A program made the translations under genes and the position numbers. Shown piece after piece: positions 16,817 to 26,429 of a stretch of DNA of 64,000 nt. How positions within the stretch are numbered: position 1 is the first letter of the stretch; each line of letters opens with the position of its first letter. The notes beneath the pieces were generated by a model that saw only the letters and a list, made by a program, of their open reading frames with translations, had not been told where the DNA came from and searched no databases. This stretch comes from Comamonas sp. (GTDB lineage Bacteria > Pseudomonadota > Gammaproteobacteria > Burkholderiales > Burkholderiaceae_C), in the NCBI RefSeq assembly GCF_009360615.1, contig NZ_SPEY01000022.1, positions 1-64,000 on the forward strand, given 5' to 3'.

Positions 16817-18205
16817 TTATGTGCACTGCAGGCGCTTGCGCATGGCAAAGCCATAGCCCAGTCCCAGCAAGGCGGCGACGGCCGAGCCGGCCAGAATGCC
16901 CAGCTTGGCCGCACCCAGGAGGGAGGCATCCGCAAAGGCCAGGCCGCCGACAAAGATCGACATGGTGAAGCCGATGCCGGCCAGCAGACCCACCAGCAGC
17001 ACGCCGCGCCAGTTCAGCCCCTCGGGCAGGCTGCACAGCCCGCTTCTGACGGCCAGCCAGGTGCAGAGGAAGATTCCCGTGGGCTTGCCCAGCACCAGTG
17101 CCACCAGCACGGCCATGGCGGTGGTCTGCGGTGCCGCAGCGCTCAGGTCTATGCCCGAAAACTGCACGCCGGCATTGGCCAGCGCAAAGATGGGCATGAT
17201 GCAGAACGCCACCCAGGGATGAAGAATCATGGGCAGGCGCAGGGCAGGCGGCAGCAGGTCGCGCTGTGCGAGCTGGGCGGTGCGCAGCTCCTGCATCAGG
17301 TGTTGCGGGTCGGGCCGGCCGCTGAGCATCTGCTCGCCGGCCTTGCGCATGGCCGTCTGCGCCGTGATCAGCAATGGCATGGCAGCGGGGCGTGTAAACA
17401 CGGGTGTCATCAGGCCCAGCACCACGCCTGCCAGGGTGGGGTGCGCACCGGTCTTGAGCAGGCCGAACCAGAGAATGGCTCCGGGCAGCACATACAGAGG
17501 GGCAGCGGCAAAGCCCATGCGGTTGAACAGCAGCACCAGCAACACGCCGGCTGCGGCCACCGCAAAGCCCATGGCCTGCAGCCCGCCCGAGTAGAAGAAT
17601 GCGATGATGAGCACGGCCACGATGTCGTCGATGATGGCCAGGGCCAGCAGGAAGATGCGCAGCGCTCCGGGAATATTGCGACCCAGCAAGGCCAGCACGC
17701 CGACGGCAAACGCGATGTCGGTCGCCGTCGGGATCGCCCAGCCGTTGAGCAGCGTCCTGTCATTGCCCGCAAGAGCCATGTACAGGAGCGCGGGCACGGC
17801 CACGCCGCCGATGGCTGCGATCAGCGGCAGACTGGCCTGGCGCAGGCTGGCCAGCGCGCCGTTGTGAAGCTCGCGACGGATCTCCATGCCTACGACCAGA
17901 AAGAACACCGTCATCAGCACGTCGTTGACGATGAAATGCAGATCGGTGCTGAAGCTCCACGGGCCCAGCGTCAGCGCGACGGGGGCATGCCACAGTGCAA
18001 AGTAGCCTGGCGCCGCACCGGAGTTGGCCCAGATCAGGGCGGCGGCGGCGGCCAGCATGAGCACCATGCCGGCAAACGATTCGATATGCAGCAGGTGCGA
18101 GATCTGCGCCTGCACGCGCTCGGTGGCGGATTGCAGCGCGGGGATGCGGAGTGAATTTTGGGATGCACAAGGCGCAGGGGCCTGCACAAGTGTTTGTGGG
18201 TCCAT
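16817..18205 (-). CDS. nhaA: Na+/H+ antiporter NhaA
   Basis: 462-residue inner-membrane antiporter that exchanges cytoplasmic Na+ for external protons. The ion site is visible as PTATDIAFAVGVLALLG and the adjacent Asp pair in LAIIDDIVAVLIIAFF (E. coli Asp163/164). It is longer than E. coli NhaA (388 residues), partly through an N-terminal extension of about 35 residues before HIESFAGMVL. The start at 18205 is uncertain because no strong ribosome site is seen; a GTG at 18250 is in frame. It is a single-gene unit. Confidence 0.93.
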   Translation of the reverse strand: MDPQTLVQAPAPCASQNSLRIPALQSATERVQAQISHLLHIESFAGMVLMLAAAAALIWANSGAAPGYFALWHAPVALTLGPWSFSTDLHFIVNDVLMTVFFLVVGMEIRRELHNGALASLRQASLPLIAAIGGVAVPALLYMALAGNDRTLLNGWAIPTATDIAFAVGVLALLGRNIPGALRIFLLALAIIDDIVAVLIIAFFYSGGLQAMGFAVAAAGVLLVLLFNRMGFAAAPLYVLPGAILWFGLLKTGAHPTLAGVVLGLMTPVFTRPAAMPLLITAQTAMRKAGEQMLSGRPDPQHLMQELRTAQLAQRDLLPPALRLPMILHPWVAFCIMPIFALANAGVQFSGIDLSAAAPQTTAMAVLVALVLGKPTGIFLCTWLAVRSGLCSLPEGLNWRGVLLVGLLAGIGFTMSIFVGGLAFADASLLGAAKLGILAGSAVAALLGLGYGFAMRKRLQCT

Positions 18206-18556
18206 GTGTCGGTAGGTGTCTGAAGTCGTCTGCCGACAGGCGTATTGCACCCGAGCTCATGCCTCTTGGTGCTGTCAGCACTGCAAACGACTGGTGCGCT
18301 GGCGGCCCGACCTGCGCGTGAACATTCACCTGCCATCGCCACCTTGTGTGACGGGCACCCATGTCGAATTGTAGCTAAAGCTGCTTCAACGGGCAGGATA
18401 TGGGGTTTATTTGCCGGTAGCTAGACCTCGCCATCAGGACGGTTGCCTCTCGCGCTTCACGTCGCCTTGGCTCAAGTGGGTGGACTGCACGAATCGCGTC
18501 AGCGCCGTCCCGCCGCCGGCGCTATGCTGGCGCGCCAAGCAGAAAGAAAGCGTGTC
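18206..18556. other. Divergent promoter region, nhaA / EamA transporter
   Basis: About 350 bases between divergent genes. I see no riboswitch-like element and no good promoter consensus; it presumably carries both promoters. Confidence 0.4.
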
Positions 18557-19489
18557 ATGTCGGGCATAGGAACGGAATATTTGTGGGTGGGCGTGGTGCT
18601 GTTCGCGGCGGCGGCGCAGACGGTGCGCAATACGGCCCAGCGCTCGCTGACGGCGCAGGTCGGCACGCTGGCGGCCACGCTGGTGCGTTTTCTCTACGGC
18701 CTGCCCTTCGCCGCTGTCTATCTGTTGGCGCTGTACACGCTGGGCGATCCGTCCCAGGTACTGCCGAAGTTCAGCGCCGCCTATCTGGGATGGATTGCGC
18801 TCGGTGCCTTCTTTCAGGTCGCGGCCACGGCGGCCTTGCTGGTGGCCATGAAGGAGCGCAACTTTGCCGTGGCAGTCACGCTGTCCAAGACCGAGGTGCT
18901 GCAGGTGGCCTTGTTTGCCGCCATGTTTCTGCACGAGCTGCCGACCCGGCTGGCGCTGCTGGCCATGGTGCTGGCCACGGTGGGCGTGCTGATGCTGTCG
19001 CTGCCGCCGCGCGGGCAGCTGTTCACGCTCTCGGCCTGGACCAGCAAATCCTCGGTCTACGGCCTGATCTGCGGTGCCTGCTTTGCGCTGGCCACGGTGG
19101 GCTTTCGCGGTGGCGCGGTCGAGATCGCGACACTGGGCGTGCACTCGCCCTGGCTGTCCGGAGCCTGGGGCGTGCTGATTGCGCAGACCATGCAGTCCGT
19201 CGTCATGAGCGCCTGGATTGCCAGAACCCAGGAGCACGGTCTGCGTCCCATTTTCAAGGCCTGGCGGATCTCGCTGCTGGCCGGCAGCATGGGCGCTGCG
19301 GCCTCGCTGGCCTGGTTCACAGCCTATGCCATGCAGGGGGCGGCCGCCGTACGCACCCTGGGCATGGTGGAGGTGATGTTCAGCTATATCGTCTCGCGCA
19401 AGGTGTTCAGCGAGACACTGTCGCGGGCGGAAAAGCTGGGCATGGCATTGATGATGCTGGGACTGGTGCTGATCTGTCTGCAGCTCTGA
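18557..19489 (+). CDS. EamA/DMT-family transporter
   Basis: 310-residue inner-membrane protein with about ten hydrophobic helices. The first half starts TEYLWVGVVLFAAAAQTVRN and the second half SSVYGLICGACFALATVGF. The stretch LVAMKERNFAVAVTLSKTEV is typical of DMT proteins with a substrate-facing Glu/Lys helix. It is only distantly similar to the EamA protein near 7 kb. It stands alone between nhaA and dadA. Substrate unknown. Confidence 0.83.
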   Translation: MSGIGTEYLWVGVVLFAAAAQTVRNTAQRSLTAQVGTLAATLVRFLYGLPFAAVYLLALYTLGDPSQVLPKFSAAYLGWIALGAFFQVAATAALLVAMKERNFAVAVTLSKTEVLQVALFAAMFLHELPTRLALLAMVLATVGVLMLSLPPRGQLFTLSAWTSKSSVYGLICGACFALATVGFRGGAVEIATLGVHSPWLSGAWGVLIAQTMQSVVMSAWIARTQEHGLRPIFKAWRISLLAGSMGAAASLAWFTAYAMQGAAAVRTLGMVEVMFSYIVSRKVFSETLSRAEKLGMALMMLGLVLICLQL

Positions 19490-19490
19490 T

Positions 19491-19532
19491 ATCAAGCGCT
19501 GCCTGCGCTCTGCAGTGTTCATTTTCAAGGGG
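19491..19532 (-). repeat. Dispersed Comamonadaceae-type intergenic repeat (half copy)
   Basis: Read on the minus strand it resembles the left half of the repeat at 927-979 (GAAAAT...GCAGCGCTTGAT). Degenerate copy. Confidence 0.4.
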
Positions 19533-19646
19533 AGTGGTCCTTGAAATCATCCACGGAAAAGCGCAGTCAGCTCCTGAAACAATAGCTTTTCGCAGCAACG
19601 ATGCGCGATGCCGGGCCTGGCTGGTTGGTGCAGTTCCTGGACGTAG

Positions 19647-20918
19647 CTATCCGGCGCTGGCGGTGGTCAGCGTGGCCGGCCGGAACGGCCTGCTGGTGCT
19701 GCCCAGGGACTGCAGCACGACATCGGCCACCATGTCGGCGGTGATGGCCGACAAGGTCCAGCCCAGGTGGCCGTGGCCGGTGTTGTAGAACACGCAGGGC
19801 TTGTTGCCAGGGCCCACGCGCGGCAGCATGTCCGGCATCATGGGGCGCAGGCCCGCCCAGGGCACGACGCTGCGCGTGCTGACGCCCGGGAAGCATTGCT
19901 GCACCCATTCGATGAGGGGGCGGATGCGGTCGGCGCGGATGTCCTTGTTGTAGCCGTTGAACTCCGCCGTGCCGGCCACGCGGAAGCGATCCTCGCCCAG
20001 GCGGCTGGTGACCAGCTTGGTCTCGTCATCCAGCAGGCTCACCACGGGAGCCGCGGCGCGGCTGGCTTCGTCGGTCAGGTTGACCGTGATGGAATAGCCC
20101 TTGACCGGATAGATGTTGACGCTGTCGCCCAGCTGGGCGGCCAGGGCACGGCTGGCCGTGCCCGCGCAGACCACCATGGCGTCGAAAGTCGAGGTTTCGG
20201 TTTCCAGATCCCGGCGCACGGTCACGCTGGCCTGTTTGCCGTTGCTGTTCACCGACACGATTTCCTGGCCGTAGCGGCATTGCACGCCCAGTCGCTCGCA
20301 GGCGGCGGCCAGGCCGCTGGTGAACTTGTGGATGTCTCCCGTGGAGTCGCTTTCGGTGAAATAGCCGCCGTAGAACCGGCCCGACAGCGTGGGCTCGATG
20401 GCCCGCATCTCGTCGGGCGTGACGGGGCGTCGCTCCAGCCCCCCTCGGGCCAGCAACTGCGAGACCTTGCCCGCATGTTCGAAGCCCGTGCGGTCGCGAT
20501 AGATATGCAAGATGCCTTTTTGCTTCAGATCGAAGCCAATGCCTTCGGCTGCCGCCCATTCGAACAGATGCTCGCGCGCCGCAATCGCGAGTCTGGCGGT
20601 TTCCACGGTGTTTTTCTCGTAGTGGGGGATGGCTGCAAGAAACTGGCAGAACCAGGAAATCTTGTGCCAGCTGGGCTTGGGGTTGAGCAGCAGCGGAGCA
20701 TCACTCTTGAGCATCCACTTGAGGCCTTTGACGATGGTGGACCCGTGGGTCCAGACCTCGGCATTCGAGGCCGAGAGCTGGCCGCCATTGGCGAACGAGG
20801 TCTCCATGGCGGCATAGCGCTGCTTCTCGAACAGGGTGACGGAAAATCCGCGGCGTGCGAGGGCGTAGGCGGTGGTCACGCCCGTGATGCCACCGCCGAT
20901 GACGGCGATTGTCTTCAT
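19647..20918 (-). CDS. dadA: FAD-dependent D-amino acid dehydrogenase (DadA type) under glycine-riboswitch control
   Basis: 423-residue flavoenzyme of the DadA/glycine-oxidase family, which deaminates D-amino acids (or glycine-like substrates) and passes electrons to the respiratory chain. The N-terminal Rossmann motif is VIGGGITGVTTAYALARRGF, followed by NGGQLSASNAEVW (FAD contact) and, near the C-terminus, GLRPMMPDMLPRVG and NTGHGHLGWTL. A tandem glycine riboswitch lies 60 bases upstream, so glycine is the probable signal and may also be a substrate. No alanine racemase gene is adjacent, unlike the classical dad operon. A LysP-type permease gene is divergent. Confidence 0.88.
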   Translation of the reverse strand: MKTIAVIGGGITGVTTAYALARRGFSVTLFEKQRYAAMETSFANGGQLSASNAEVWTHGSTIVKGLKWMLKSDAPLLLNPKPSWHKISWFCQFLAAIPHYEKNTVETARLAIAAREHLFEWAAAEGIGFDLKQKGILHIYRDRTGFEHAGKVSQLLARGGLERRPVTPDEMRAIEPTLSGRFYGGYFTESDSTGDIHKFTSGLAAACERLGVQCRYGQEIVSVNSNGKQASVTVRRDLETETSTFDAMVVCAGTASRALAAQLGDSVNIYPVKGYSITVNLTDEASRAAAPVVSLLDDETKLVTSRLGEDRFRVAGTAEFNGYNKDIRADRIRPLIEWVQQCFPGVSTRSVVPWAGLRPMMPDMLPRVGPGNKPCVFYNTGHGHLGWTLSAITADMVADVVLQSLGSTSRPFRPATLTTASAG

Positions 20919-20978
20919 GATTCAGATTCCAGACACGTCAAGGGTGGAGCCCGTGCGCGACATGCGCAGCGGACGCCC

Positions 20979-21185
20979 CCTCTGTTCTGGACCTGAGAGA
21001 TTCACGAGGCAGCGCCCTGGGCCGCTGCTCGCTTGCTCCTTCGGTATGCCCGGCGGACGATGGCGTCCAGACATTCTTCAGAGTGTGTGACAGCGATGCC
21101 GATCCTTTGGCCTGAGAGTTTCCGGGGCGGTTGCTCCTTCGGCGCTGCATGCGCCTAGTTTGCGCTGCAGTCTCTCTCGGCATCG
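20979..21185 (-). ncRNA. Tandem glycine riboswitch (two aptamers)
   Basis: On the minus strand, aptamer 1 (about 21094-21185) has a 9-base P1 helix (CGATGCCGA with TCGGCATCG), the core GCCGAAGGAGCAA and the conserved CTCAGG. Aptamer 2 (about 20979-21083) repeats CCGAAGGAGCAA and CTCTCAGGTCC, closed by CAGAG/CTCTG. The short linker between them and the GAAGGAGCAA/CTCAGG pair are diagnostic of the gcvT-type glycine riboswitch, in which the two aptamers sense glycine together. The expression platform must lie in the ~60 bases before dadA. No clear terminator is seen there, so control at translation start is likely. Confidence 0.93.
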
Positions 21186-21719
21186 CCGGGCTGAGAGCCT
21201 CGGGCCAATGTAGGAAGAATGGCGGCGCCTGGATATACGGGTTTTCGAGACTTCTGCGCCAGGGCTGGCCATGTGTGCGCGAATGCTGCTGGATGGCGTC
21301 TGTGTTGCGCTCTGAAAGGAGTTCATCGGGATCTTGTTGAAAAGTGAGGCTGCTCGGGTGCGAGCAGCTTCGCAATTCATGGCAGCAAGCCCTGTCAAGT
21401 GCCTCCGAGCAGCCCCAGAGCCAGCCCCTGCATTGGCAGGGCAGCGCATGGTCCCTGACGGATTTGGGCAAAATACCGGCTTTGCCTGTCAATGGACCCG
21501 GCGGTATCACCGCATTGCCATTGAAGCGCCCGACCGGGGTGGCTGCCGATTCAGGATGCAACTGGCCTATCCGCCAGGCGCTCTGCTGTCATGGCTTCGT
21601 TCCTTTGTCCTTGTTGCCCGCGGCCTTCTCGGTCGCCTTTTTGCGTTGCCTGTCGCAGCGCCTGCGGGATGGTTGGGTGTTGGGTCCGGATGGGCGCAAA
21701 CCATTACAACAAGACATTT
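21186..21719. other. Intergenic region, riboswitch promoter side / lysP upstream
   Basis: About 530 bases with no supported gene. It should contain the promoter of the glycine-riboswitch transcript and that of the LysP-type permease gene. A perfect 8-base hairpin GCTGCTCG-GGTG-CGAGCAGC is at 21349-21368, without a T tract. No lysine-riboswitch core was recognised. Confidence 0.4.
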
Positions 21720-23240
21720 ATGTCCCAACCCAACTCAAGCCAGCCGCTCGCGCAGCCTGGCGATGGTGACGATAACCAGCCCCGCCTGCACCGGGTGCTC
21801 AAGCAGCGCCACCTGAGCATGATCGCCATTGGCGGCGCCATCGGCACGGGCCTGTTCGTGGCGTCCGGATCGGCCATCGCCCAGATCGGGCCCGGCGGTG
21901 CCGTGCTCACCTATCTGCTCATCGGCATCATGGTCTACTACATCATGACCAGCCTGGGAGAGCTGGCCGCCTTCATGCCTGTGGCCGGTTCCTTCTCGAC
22001 CTATGCCTCGCGCTATGTGGACCGTGGCTTCGGCTTTGCGCTGGGCTGGAACTTCTGGTTCAGCTGGGCCGTGGTGGTGGCGGTGGACCTGGTGGCCTCG
22101 CAGCTGGTCATGGCCTACTGGTTCCCCGATGTGCCGGGCATCCTCTGGAGCGGCCTGTTCCTGTTGCTGATGGTGGGGCTGAATGCGTTTTCCGCGCGCG
22201 GCTTTGCCGAGGCCGAGTACTGGTTCGCGCTGATCAAGGTGCTGGCCGTCGTGGCCTTCCTGGTCACCGGCGTGCTGATTCTGTCCGGCATCATCCGCAA
22301 CGGTCATGTGCCTGGTTTCGAGAACTGGACCACGGGCGATGCGCCGTTCGTCGGCAATTTCGCGACCTTTGTGGGTGTGGCCATGATCGTGGCCTATTCC
22401 TTCCAGGGCACGGAGCTGGTGGGCGTGGCGGCGGGCGAGTCCGAGAATCCGCGCGAGAACGTGCCGCGTGCCATCCGTCAGGTGTTCTGGCGCATCCTGC
22501 TGTTCTATGTGCTGGCCATTATCGTCATCGGTTTTCTGATTCCTTACACCGATCCGCAACTGCTGCGCACCGATGTGGCCGATATCGCCGTGAGCCCGTT
22601 CACCCTGGTGTTCCAGCACGCGGGTCTGCTGTCGGCGGCCACGGTCATGAATGCGGTGATTCTGACCTCGGTGCTGTCGGCCGGCAACTCGGGCATGTAT
22701 GCGGCCACGCGCATGCTCTACAACATGGCGACCGAGGGCAATGCGCCGCGCATCTTCTCCCGGCTGACCCAGAACGGCGTGCCGCTGGTGGCATTGATCG
22801 GCAGCACGCTGGTCGCCAGCCTGTGCCTGTTTTCCTCGCTCTACAGCCCGCAGGCCGTCTATATCTGGCTGCTGAATCTGGCTGGCATGACGGAGTTCAT
22901 CGTCTGGCTGGGCATTGCCGTCAGCCACTACCGCTTCCGTCGCGGCTATGTCATGCATGGCCATGATGTGGGCCTGCTGCCCTACAAGGCCGGCGCCTTC
23001 CCCTTCGGTCCCATCTTCGCCTTTGTGCTGTGTCTGGTGGTGACGCTGGGCCAGAACTACCAGGCCTTCCTGGAAGATCGCATCGATTGGGGCGGCGTGG
23101 TGTCGACCTATCTGGGCATTCCGCTGTTCCTGCTGTTCTGGCTGGGCTATTGGCTGGTCAAGCGCAAGACCTGGGTCCGCTATGCCGATATGCGTTTTGA
23201 CGAGCTGGAAGACATCAAGCGGGGCAAGGTTCCGTCCTGA
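21720..23240 (+). CDS. lysP: LysP-type amino acid permease (APC superfamily)
   Basis: 506-residue APC transporter with about twelve membrane helices. It matches E. coli LysP in characteristic stretches: HLSMIAIGGAIGTGLFVASG, MTSLGELAAFMPVAGSFSTY, GFGFALGWNFWFSWAVVVAV and GFAEAEYWFALIKV. LysP imports L-lysine with protons; related permeases take GABA or aromatic amino acids, so the substrate is likely but not certain. The start at 21720 gives the usual short hydrophilic N-terminus. It is divergent from glycine-riboswitch-controlled dadA. Confidence 0.85.
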   Translation: MSQPNSSQPLAQPGDGDDNQPRLHRVLKQRHLSMIAIGGAIGTGLFVASGSAIAQIGPGGAVLTYLLIGIMVYYIMTSLGELAAFMPVAGSFSTYASRYVDRGFGFALGWNFWFSWAVVVAVDLVASQLVMAYWFPDVPGILWSGLFLLLMVGLNAFSARGFAEAEYWFALIKVLAVVAFLVTGVLILSGIIRNGHVPGFENWTTGDAPFVGNFATFVGVAMIVAYSFQGTELVGVAAGESENPRENVPRAIRQVFWRILLFYVLAIIVIGFLIPYTDPQLLRTDVADIAVSPFTLVFQHAGLLSAATVMNAVILTSVLSAGNSGMYAATRMLYNMATEGNAPRIFSRLTQNGVPLVALIGSTLVASLCLFSSLYSPQAVYIWLLNLAGMTEFIVWLGIAVSHYRFRRGYVMHGHDVGLLPYKAGAFPFGPIFAFVLCLVVTLGQNYQAFLEDRIDWGGVVSTYLGIPLFLLFWLGYWLVKRKTWVRYADMRFDELEDIKRGKVPS

Positions 23241-23387
23241 GACCGTTTGCGACGTCTCCCTCTCTGTGCGTCAAGGGCTGGGGCAAGTCTGCGGGGGTGG
23301 CGCTGCTTGCGGCTTTCCCGTGCGTGTGCGTGGCGTATGCTGTAGACGGGGAGGCCGATTCCTGCAAGCCCAGGCAAAATCGGCACT

Positions 23388-24662
23388 GTGAGCGATCTTT
23401 CCACCATGACCGAGGCCAGGCCCAGGCGCATAGCGCATCTGGACATGGATGCGTTCTACGCTTCCGTGGAGCTGCTGCGCTACCCGCAGCTCAAGGGCCT
23501 GCCAGTGGTGATCGGTGGCGGCCGGCGCAGCTTTGACGAAGCGCTGCTGGCGCGCCATGCGGGGCGGCCGTTATCCGAGATTCCGGTAGCGGATTTCCCG
23601 CTGCTGCGTGATTACACGGGGCGCGGCGTGATCACCACGGCCACCTACGCGGCCCGCCAGTTCGGAGTGGGCTCGGCCATGGGCATGATGAAGGCTGCAA
23701 GGCTGTGCCCTCAGGCGATTCTTCTGCCCGTGGACTTTGCCGAGTACCGGCGCTTTTCGCGGGCCTTCAAAGAGATCATCGTGTCGATTGCGCCGATCAT
23801 GGAGAACCGCGGCGTGGACGAGGTCTACGTCGACTTCACCGACGTGCCCGGGGGGCAGCGTGAAGGCGGGCGCGTACTGGCCCGGCTGATCCAGAAATCC
23901 ATCTTCGATGCCACGGGTCTGACCTGCTCGGTCGGAGTGGCGCCCAACAAGCTGCTGGCCAAGATGGCCAGCGAGTTCAACAAGCCCAACGGCATCTCCA
24001 TCGTCCAGCCTGAAGACTTGCAAAGCCGGATCTGGCCGCTGCCCTGTCGCAAGGTCAACGGGATCGGCCCCAAGGCCGATGCCAAGCTCAAAAGCCTGGG
24101 CATCGAAACCATTGGCGACCTGGCCGCGCAAAGCCTGCCGCAACTGCTGCACTGGTTTGGCAAGAGCTATGGCCACTGGTTGCACGAGTCGGCCTGGGGG
24201 CGGGACGAGCGGGCAGTGGTGACCGAGAGCGAACCGGTGTCCATGAGCCGCGAGACCACTTTCGAGCGCGATCTGCATGCCGTACGTGACAAGGCAGAGC
24301 TGGGTGTCATCTTCACGGATCTGTGCGAGCGGCTGGCCGAGGATCTGCGGCGCAAGGGCTATGTGGGGCGAACCGTCGGCATCAAGCTTCGCTATGACGA
24401 TTTCAGGATCGCCACGCGGGACCAGACCCTGAATCTGCCGATACAGGATGCTGCCGCCATCCGTCTGGCTGCAGGCCAGTGCCTCAAGCGCGTGCCGCTG
24501 GGCAAGCGCATCAGGTTGCTAGGGGTCAAGGTCTCGGGCCTGATTGCCGAGCCGCTCTGGCAGGCCAGCGCCAGAGACCCGGTGGCCAGGGAGTTGCTGC
24601 TCAGGCCTCATGGTTTGACCTCCGTCAAGAATTCGGATCCCTATACCGCATCTCTGTTCTGA
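23388..24662 (+). CDS. dinB: DNA polymerase IV (Y-family translesion polymerase)
   Basis: 424-residue Y-family polymerase that bypasses DNA lesions with low fidelity. Catalytic acidic residues are in AHLDMDAFYASVE (Asp19, Asp21 from this start) and GVDEVYVDFTD. The thumb helix-hairpin-helix KVNGIGPKADAKLKSLGIET and little-finger domain follow. Relative to E. coli DinB there is about 30 extra residues between VVIGGGRR and GRGVITTATY. The GTG at 23388 and ATG at 23406 are both possible starts. The C-terminus has no clear beta-clamp motif that I can name with confidence. No LexA box was recognised upstream. Confidence 0.93.
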   Translation: MSDLSTMTEARPRRIAHLDMDAFYASVELLRYPQLKGLPVVIGGGRRSFDEALLARHAGRPLSEIPVADFPLLRDYTGRGVITTATYAARQFGVGSAMGMMKAARLCPQAILLPVDFAEYRRFSRAFKEIIVSIAPIMENRGVDEVYVDFTDVPGGQREGGRVLARLIQKSIFDATGLTCSVGVAPNKLLAKMASEFNKPNGISIVQPEDLQSRIWPLPCRKVNGIGPKADAKLKSLGIETIGDLAAQSLPQLLHWFGKSYGHWLHESAWGRDERAVVTESEPVSMSRETTFERDLHAVRDKAELGVIFTDLCERLAEDLRRKGYVGRTVGIKLRYDDFRIATRDQTLNLPIQDAAAIRLAAGQCLKRVPLGKRIRLLGVKVSGLIAEPLWQASARDPVARELLLRPHGLTSVKNSDPYTASLF

Positions 24663-24798
24663 GCAGGGGGCCACGGGAGTCCTCGCTGTGCGATGATCCC
24701 TGTGTGAATTTGTGTATCTGGGTAACCAGCTGTCGACGGATGCCTGATCGCTCACTCTCGAACAAAAACTAAATAGGCCTATTGGAGGAGTGCAAAGC

Positions 24799-26355
24799 AT
24801 GCGCCTGAACCTGCCGGTATCTCAACAGAACTACGACTTTCCGGGCGACGAGCTGCTGGTCTCCAGCACCAACACCAAGGGCGAGATCTTGCATTGCAAT
24901 CCCGCATTCGTGCGCGTCAGCGGCTATGCCTATGAGGAGCTGATCGGTCAGCCGCACAACCTGATCCGCCATCCCGACATGCCGGCAGCGGCCTTCAAGG
25001 ACATGTGGCGCACCATCGCCCATGGCTATCCCTGGACGGCGCTGGTCAAGAACCGCCGCAAGAACGGCGACCATTACTGGGTACGCGCCAATGTGACGCC
25101 CATCATGGAGGGCGGTAAACCCAGCGGCTACCTGTCGGTGCGTACCAAGCCTTCGGCAGCTGAAGTGGCAGAGGCCGAAGCACTGTACGCGCGCATGCGC
25201 AACGAGGAAAAGCAGGCCCGCGCCAGCTTCCGCCTGCGTGCGGGCGCGGTGCGTCGTCTGGGATTGATGGGTTGGTGGGACGGGCGCAAGGATGTGGGCC
25301 TGGTGGCGCGCATGGCCTGGTTGCTGGCCATCGTGGCCTTGATCGCCATGCTGCCGGATATGCTGGGGTGGCAGGGCATGGCCGCATGGGGCTGGCGTGC
25401 TGCCAGCCTCGTGGCAGGTGGCGCATTCGTGCTGTGGCGCTTCCAGCAGCGTTGCGTGGCCGGGCTGGAGGACGCCAGCCGCTTTGCGGCCGATGTGGCG
25501 GCGTGCAACCTGAGCACCGAATGCAACCAGAGCTACAGCGGTGCCGTGGGGGCGTTGATGCTGAGGCTGCAGCAGATTCAGATCAATCTGCGCGCCGTGG
25601 TGGGTGATGTGCGCACCGAGGTGCAGGGCTTTGCCCGAACCGCCCATGAAATCGCCCAGAGCAGTCTGGACCTGGCAGGGCGTACCGAGTCGCAGGCCAC
25701 CAGCCTGCAGCAGACGGCAGCCTCGATGGAGGAAATTTCGGGCACGGTGTCGCAGACGGCCGATACGGCCCAGTTCATGGCGGGTGCCAGCGACGAAAGC
25801 AGCAAGGTGGCCAGCCGCAGCGGCGCGGCCATCAGCGAAGTGGGTCTTGCCATGGAACATATCCGGGGCTCCTCTACCCGCATGAGCGAAATCATTGGTG
25901 TGATCGAGAGCATTGCCTTCCAGACCAATCTGCTCGCGCTGAACGCGGCCGTGGAAGCGGCGCGGGCCGGAGAGCAGGGGCGCGGCTTTGCCGTGGTGGC
26001 GGGCGAGGTGCGGGCGCTGGCCCAGCGCAGCGCAGAGGCGGCCAAGGAGATTGGCGTGCTCATCAACCGCACGGTCGACGGCATCAACGATGGCAATGCG
26101 CGCATGCGTGCCGCAGGCCAGACCATCGACGGCATGGTGCAGGCCGTGGACAAGGTCGGCTCCCTGGTGCACCAGATCAGCATTGCCACGCGCGAACAAT
26201 CGATAGGCATCTCCCAGGTCAACGAGGCCGTGGCCCAGCTCGACTCCGTGACCCAGCAGAATGCCGCCCTGGTGGAGCAGTCGACCAGCGCCGCGCAGTC
26301 GCTGCGCCACAGCGCCAGGACGCTGGAGCGTTCGGTGGACGTGTTCCTTCTCTAG
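24799..26355 (+). CDS. Aer-like methyl-accepting chemotaxis protein with PAS domain
   Basis: 518-residue membrane receptor. The N-terminal PAS domain (about 10-120) begins [17 protein letters not shown] and includes [20 protein letters not shown], very like E. coli Aer, which binds FAD and senses redox or oxygen. Two hydrophobic segments follow (about 175-215), with no periplasmic sensor domain. The cytoplasmic signalling domain carries the hairpin tip [20 protein letters not shown]. The C-terminus (DVFLL) lacks a CheR-docking pentapeptide. ATG 24799 is chosen over GTG 24790 because GGAGGAG lies at the right distance. Likely role: energy taxis. Confidence 0.92.
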   Translation: MRLNLPVSQQNYDFPGDELLVSSTNTKGEILHCNPAFVRVSGYAYEELIGQPHNLIRHPDMPAAAFKDMWRTIAHGYPWTALVKNRRKNGDHYWVRANVTPIMEGGKPSGYLSVRTKPSAAEVAEAEALYARMRNEEKQARASFRLRAGAVRRLGLMGWWDGRKDVGLVARMAWLLAIVALIAMLPDMLGWQGMAAWGWRAASLVAGGAFVLWRFQQRCVAGLEDASRFAADVAACNLSTECNQSYSGAVGALMLRLQQIQINLRAVVGDVRTEVQGFARTAHEIAQSSLDLAGRTESQATSLQQTAASMEEISGTVSQTADTAQFMAGASDESSKVASRSGAAISEVGLAMEHIRGSSTRMSEIIGVIESIAFQTNLLALNAAVEAARAGEQGRGFAVVAGEVRALAQRSAEAAKEIGVLINRTVDGINDGNARMRAAGQTIDGMVQAVDKVGSLVHQISIATREQSIGISQVNEAVAQLDSVTQQNAALVEQSTSAAQSLRHSARTLERSVDVFLL

Positions 26356-26379
26356 GCTTTTGCGGTCTTGCTCCGAAAA

Positions 26380-26402
26380 GGCAGCCGGGGAGCTGCCTTT
26401 TT
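26380..26402 (+). terminator. Intrinsic terminator after the chemoreceptor gene
   Basis: Stem GGCAGC / GCTGCC with a 6-base loop followed by five T, 24 bases after the stop. The preceding A run makes it work in both directions. Confidence 0.82.
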
Positions 26403-26429
26403 CACACCGGCTTTCGGTAGGATTGCGGC

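Noticed and set aside
16544..18154. A 536-codon plus-strand open frame over nhaA
   Set aside because: Antisense to nhaA, low-complexity Gln/His/Gly product and no ribosome site.
21349..21368. Hairpin upstream of lysP considered as a riboswitch or attenuator
   Set aside because: Single 8-base stem without T tract or conserved lysine-riboswitch core.
24772..24783. AATAGGCCTATT palindrome before the chemoreceptor gene
   Set aside because: Twelve bases only and no known operator or flagellar sigma promoter match; may be chance.
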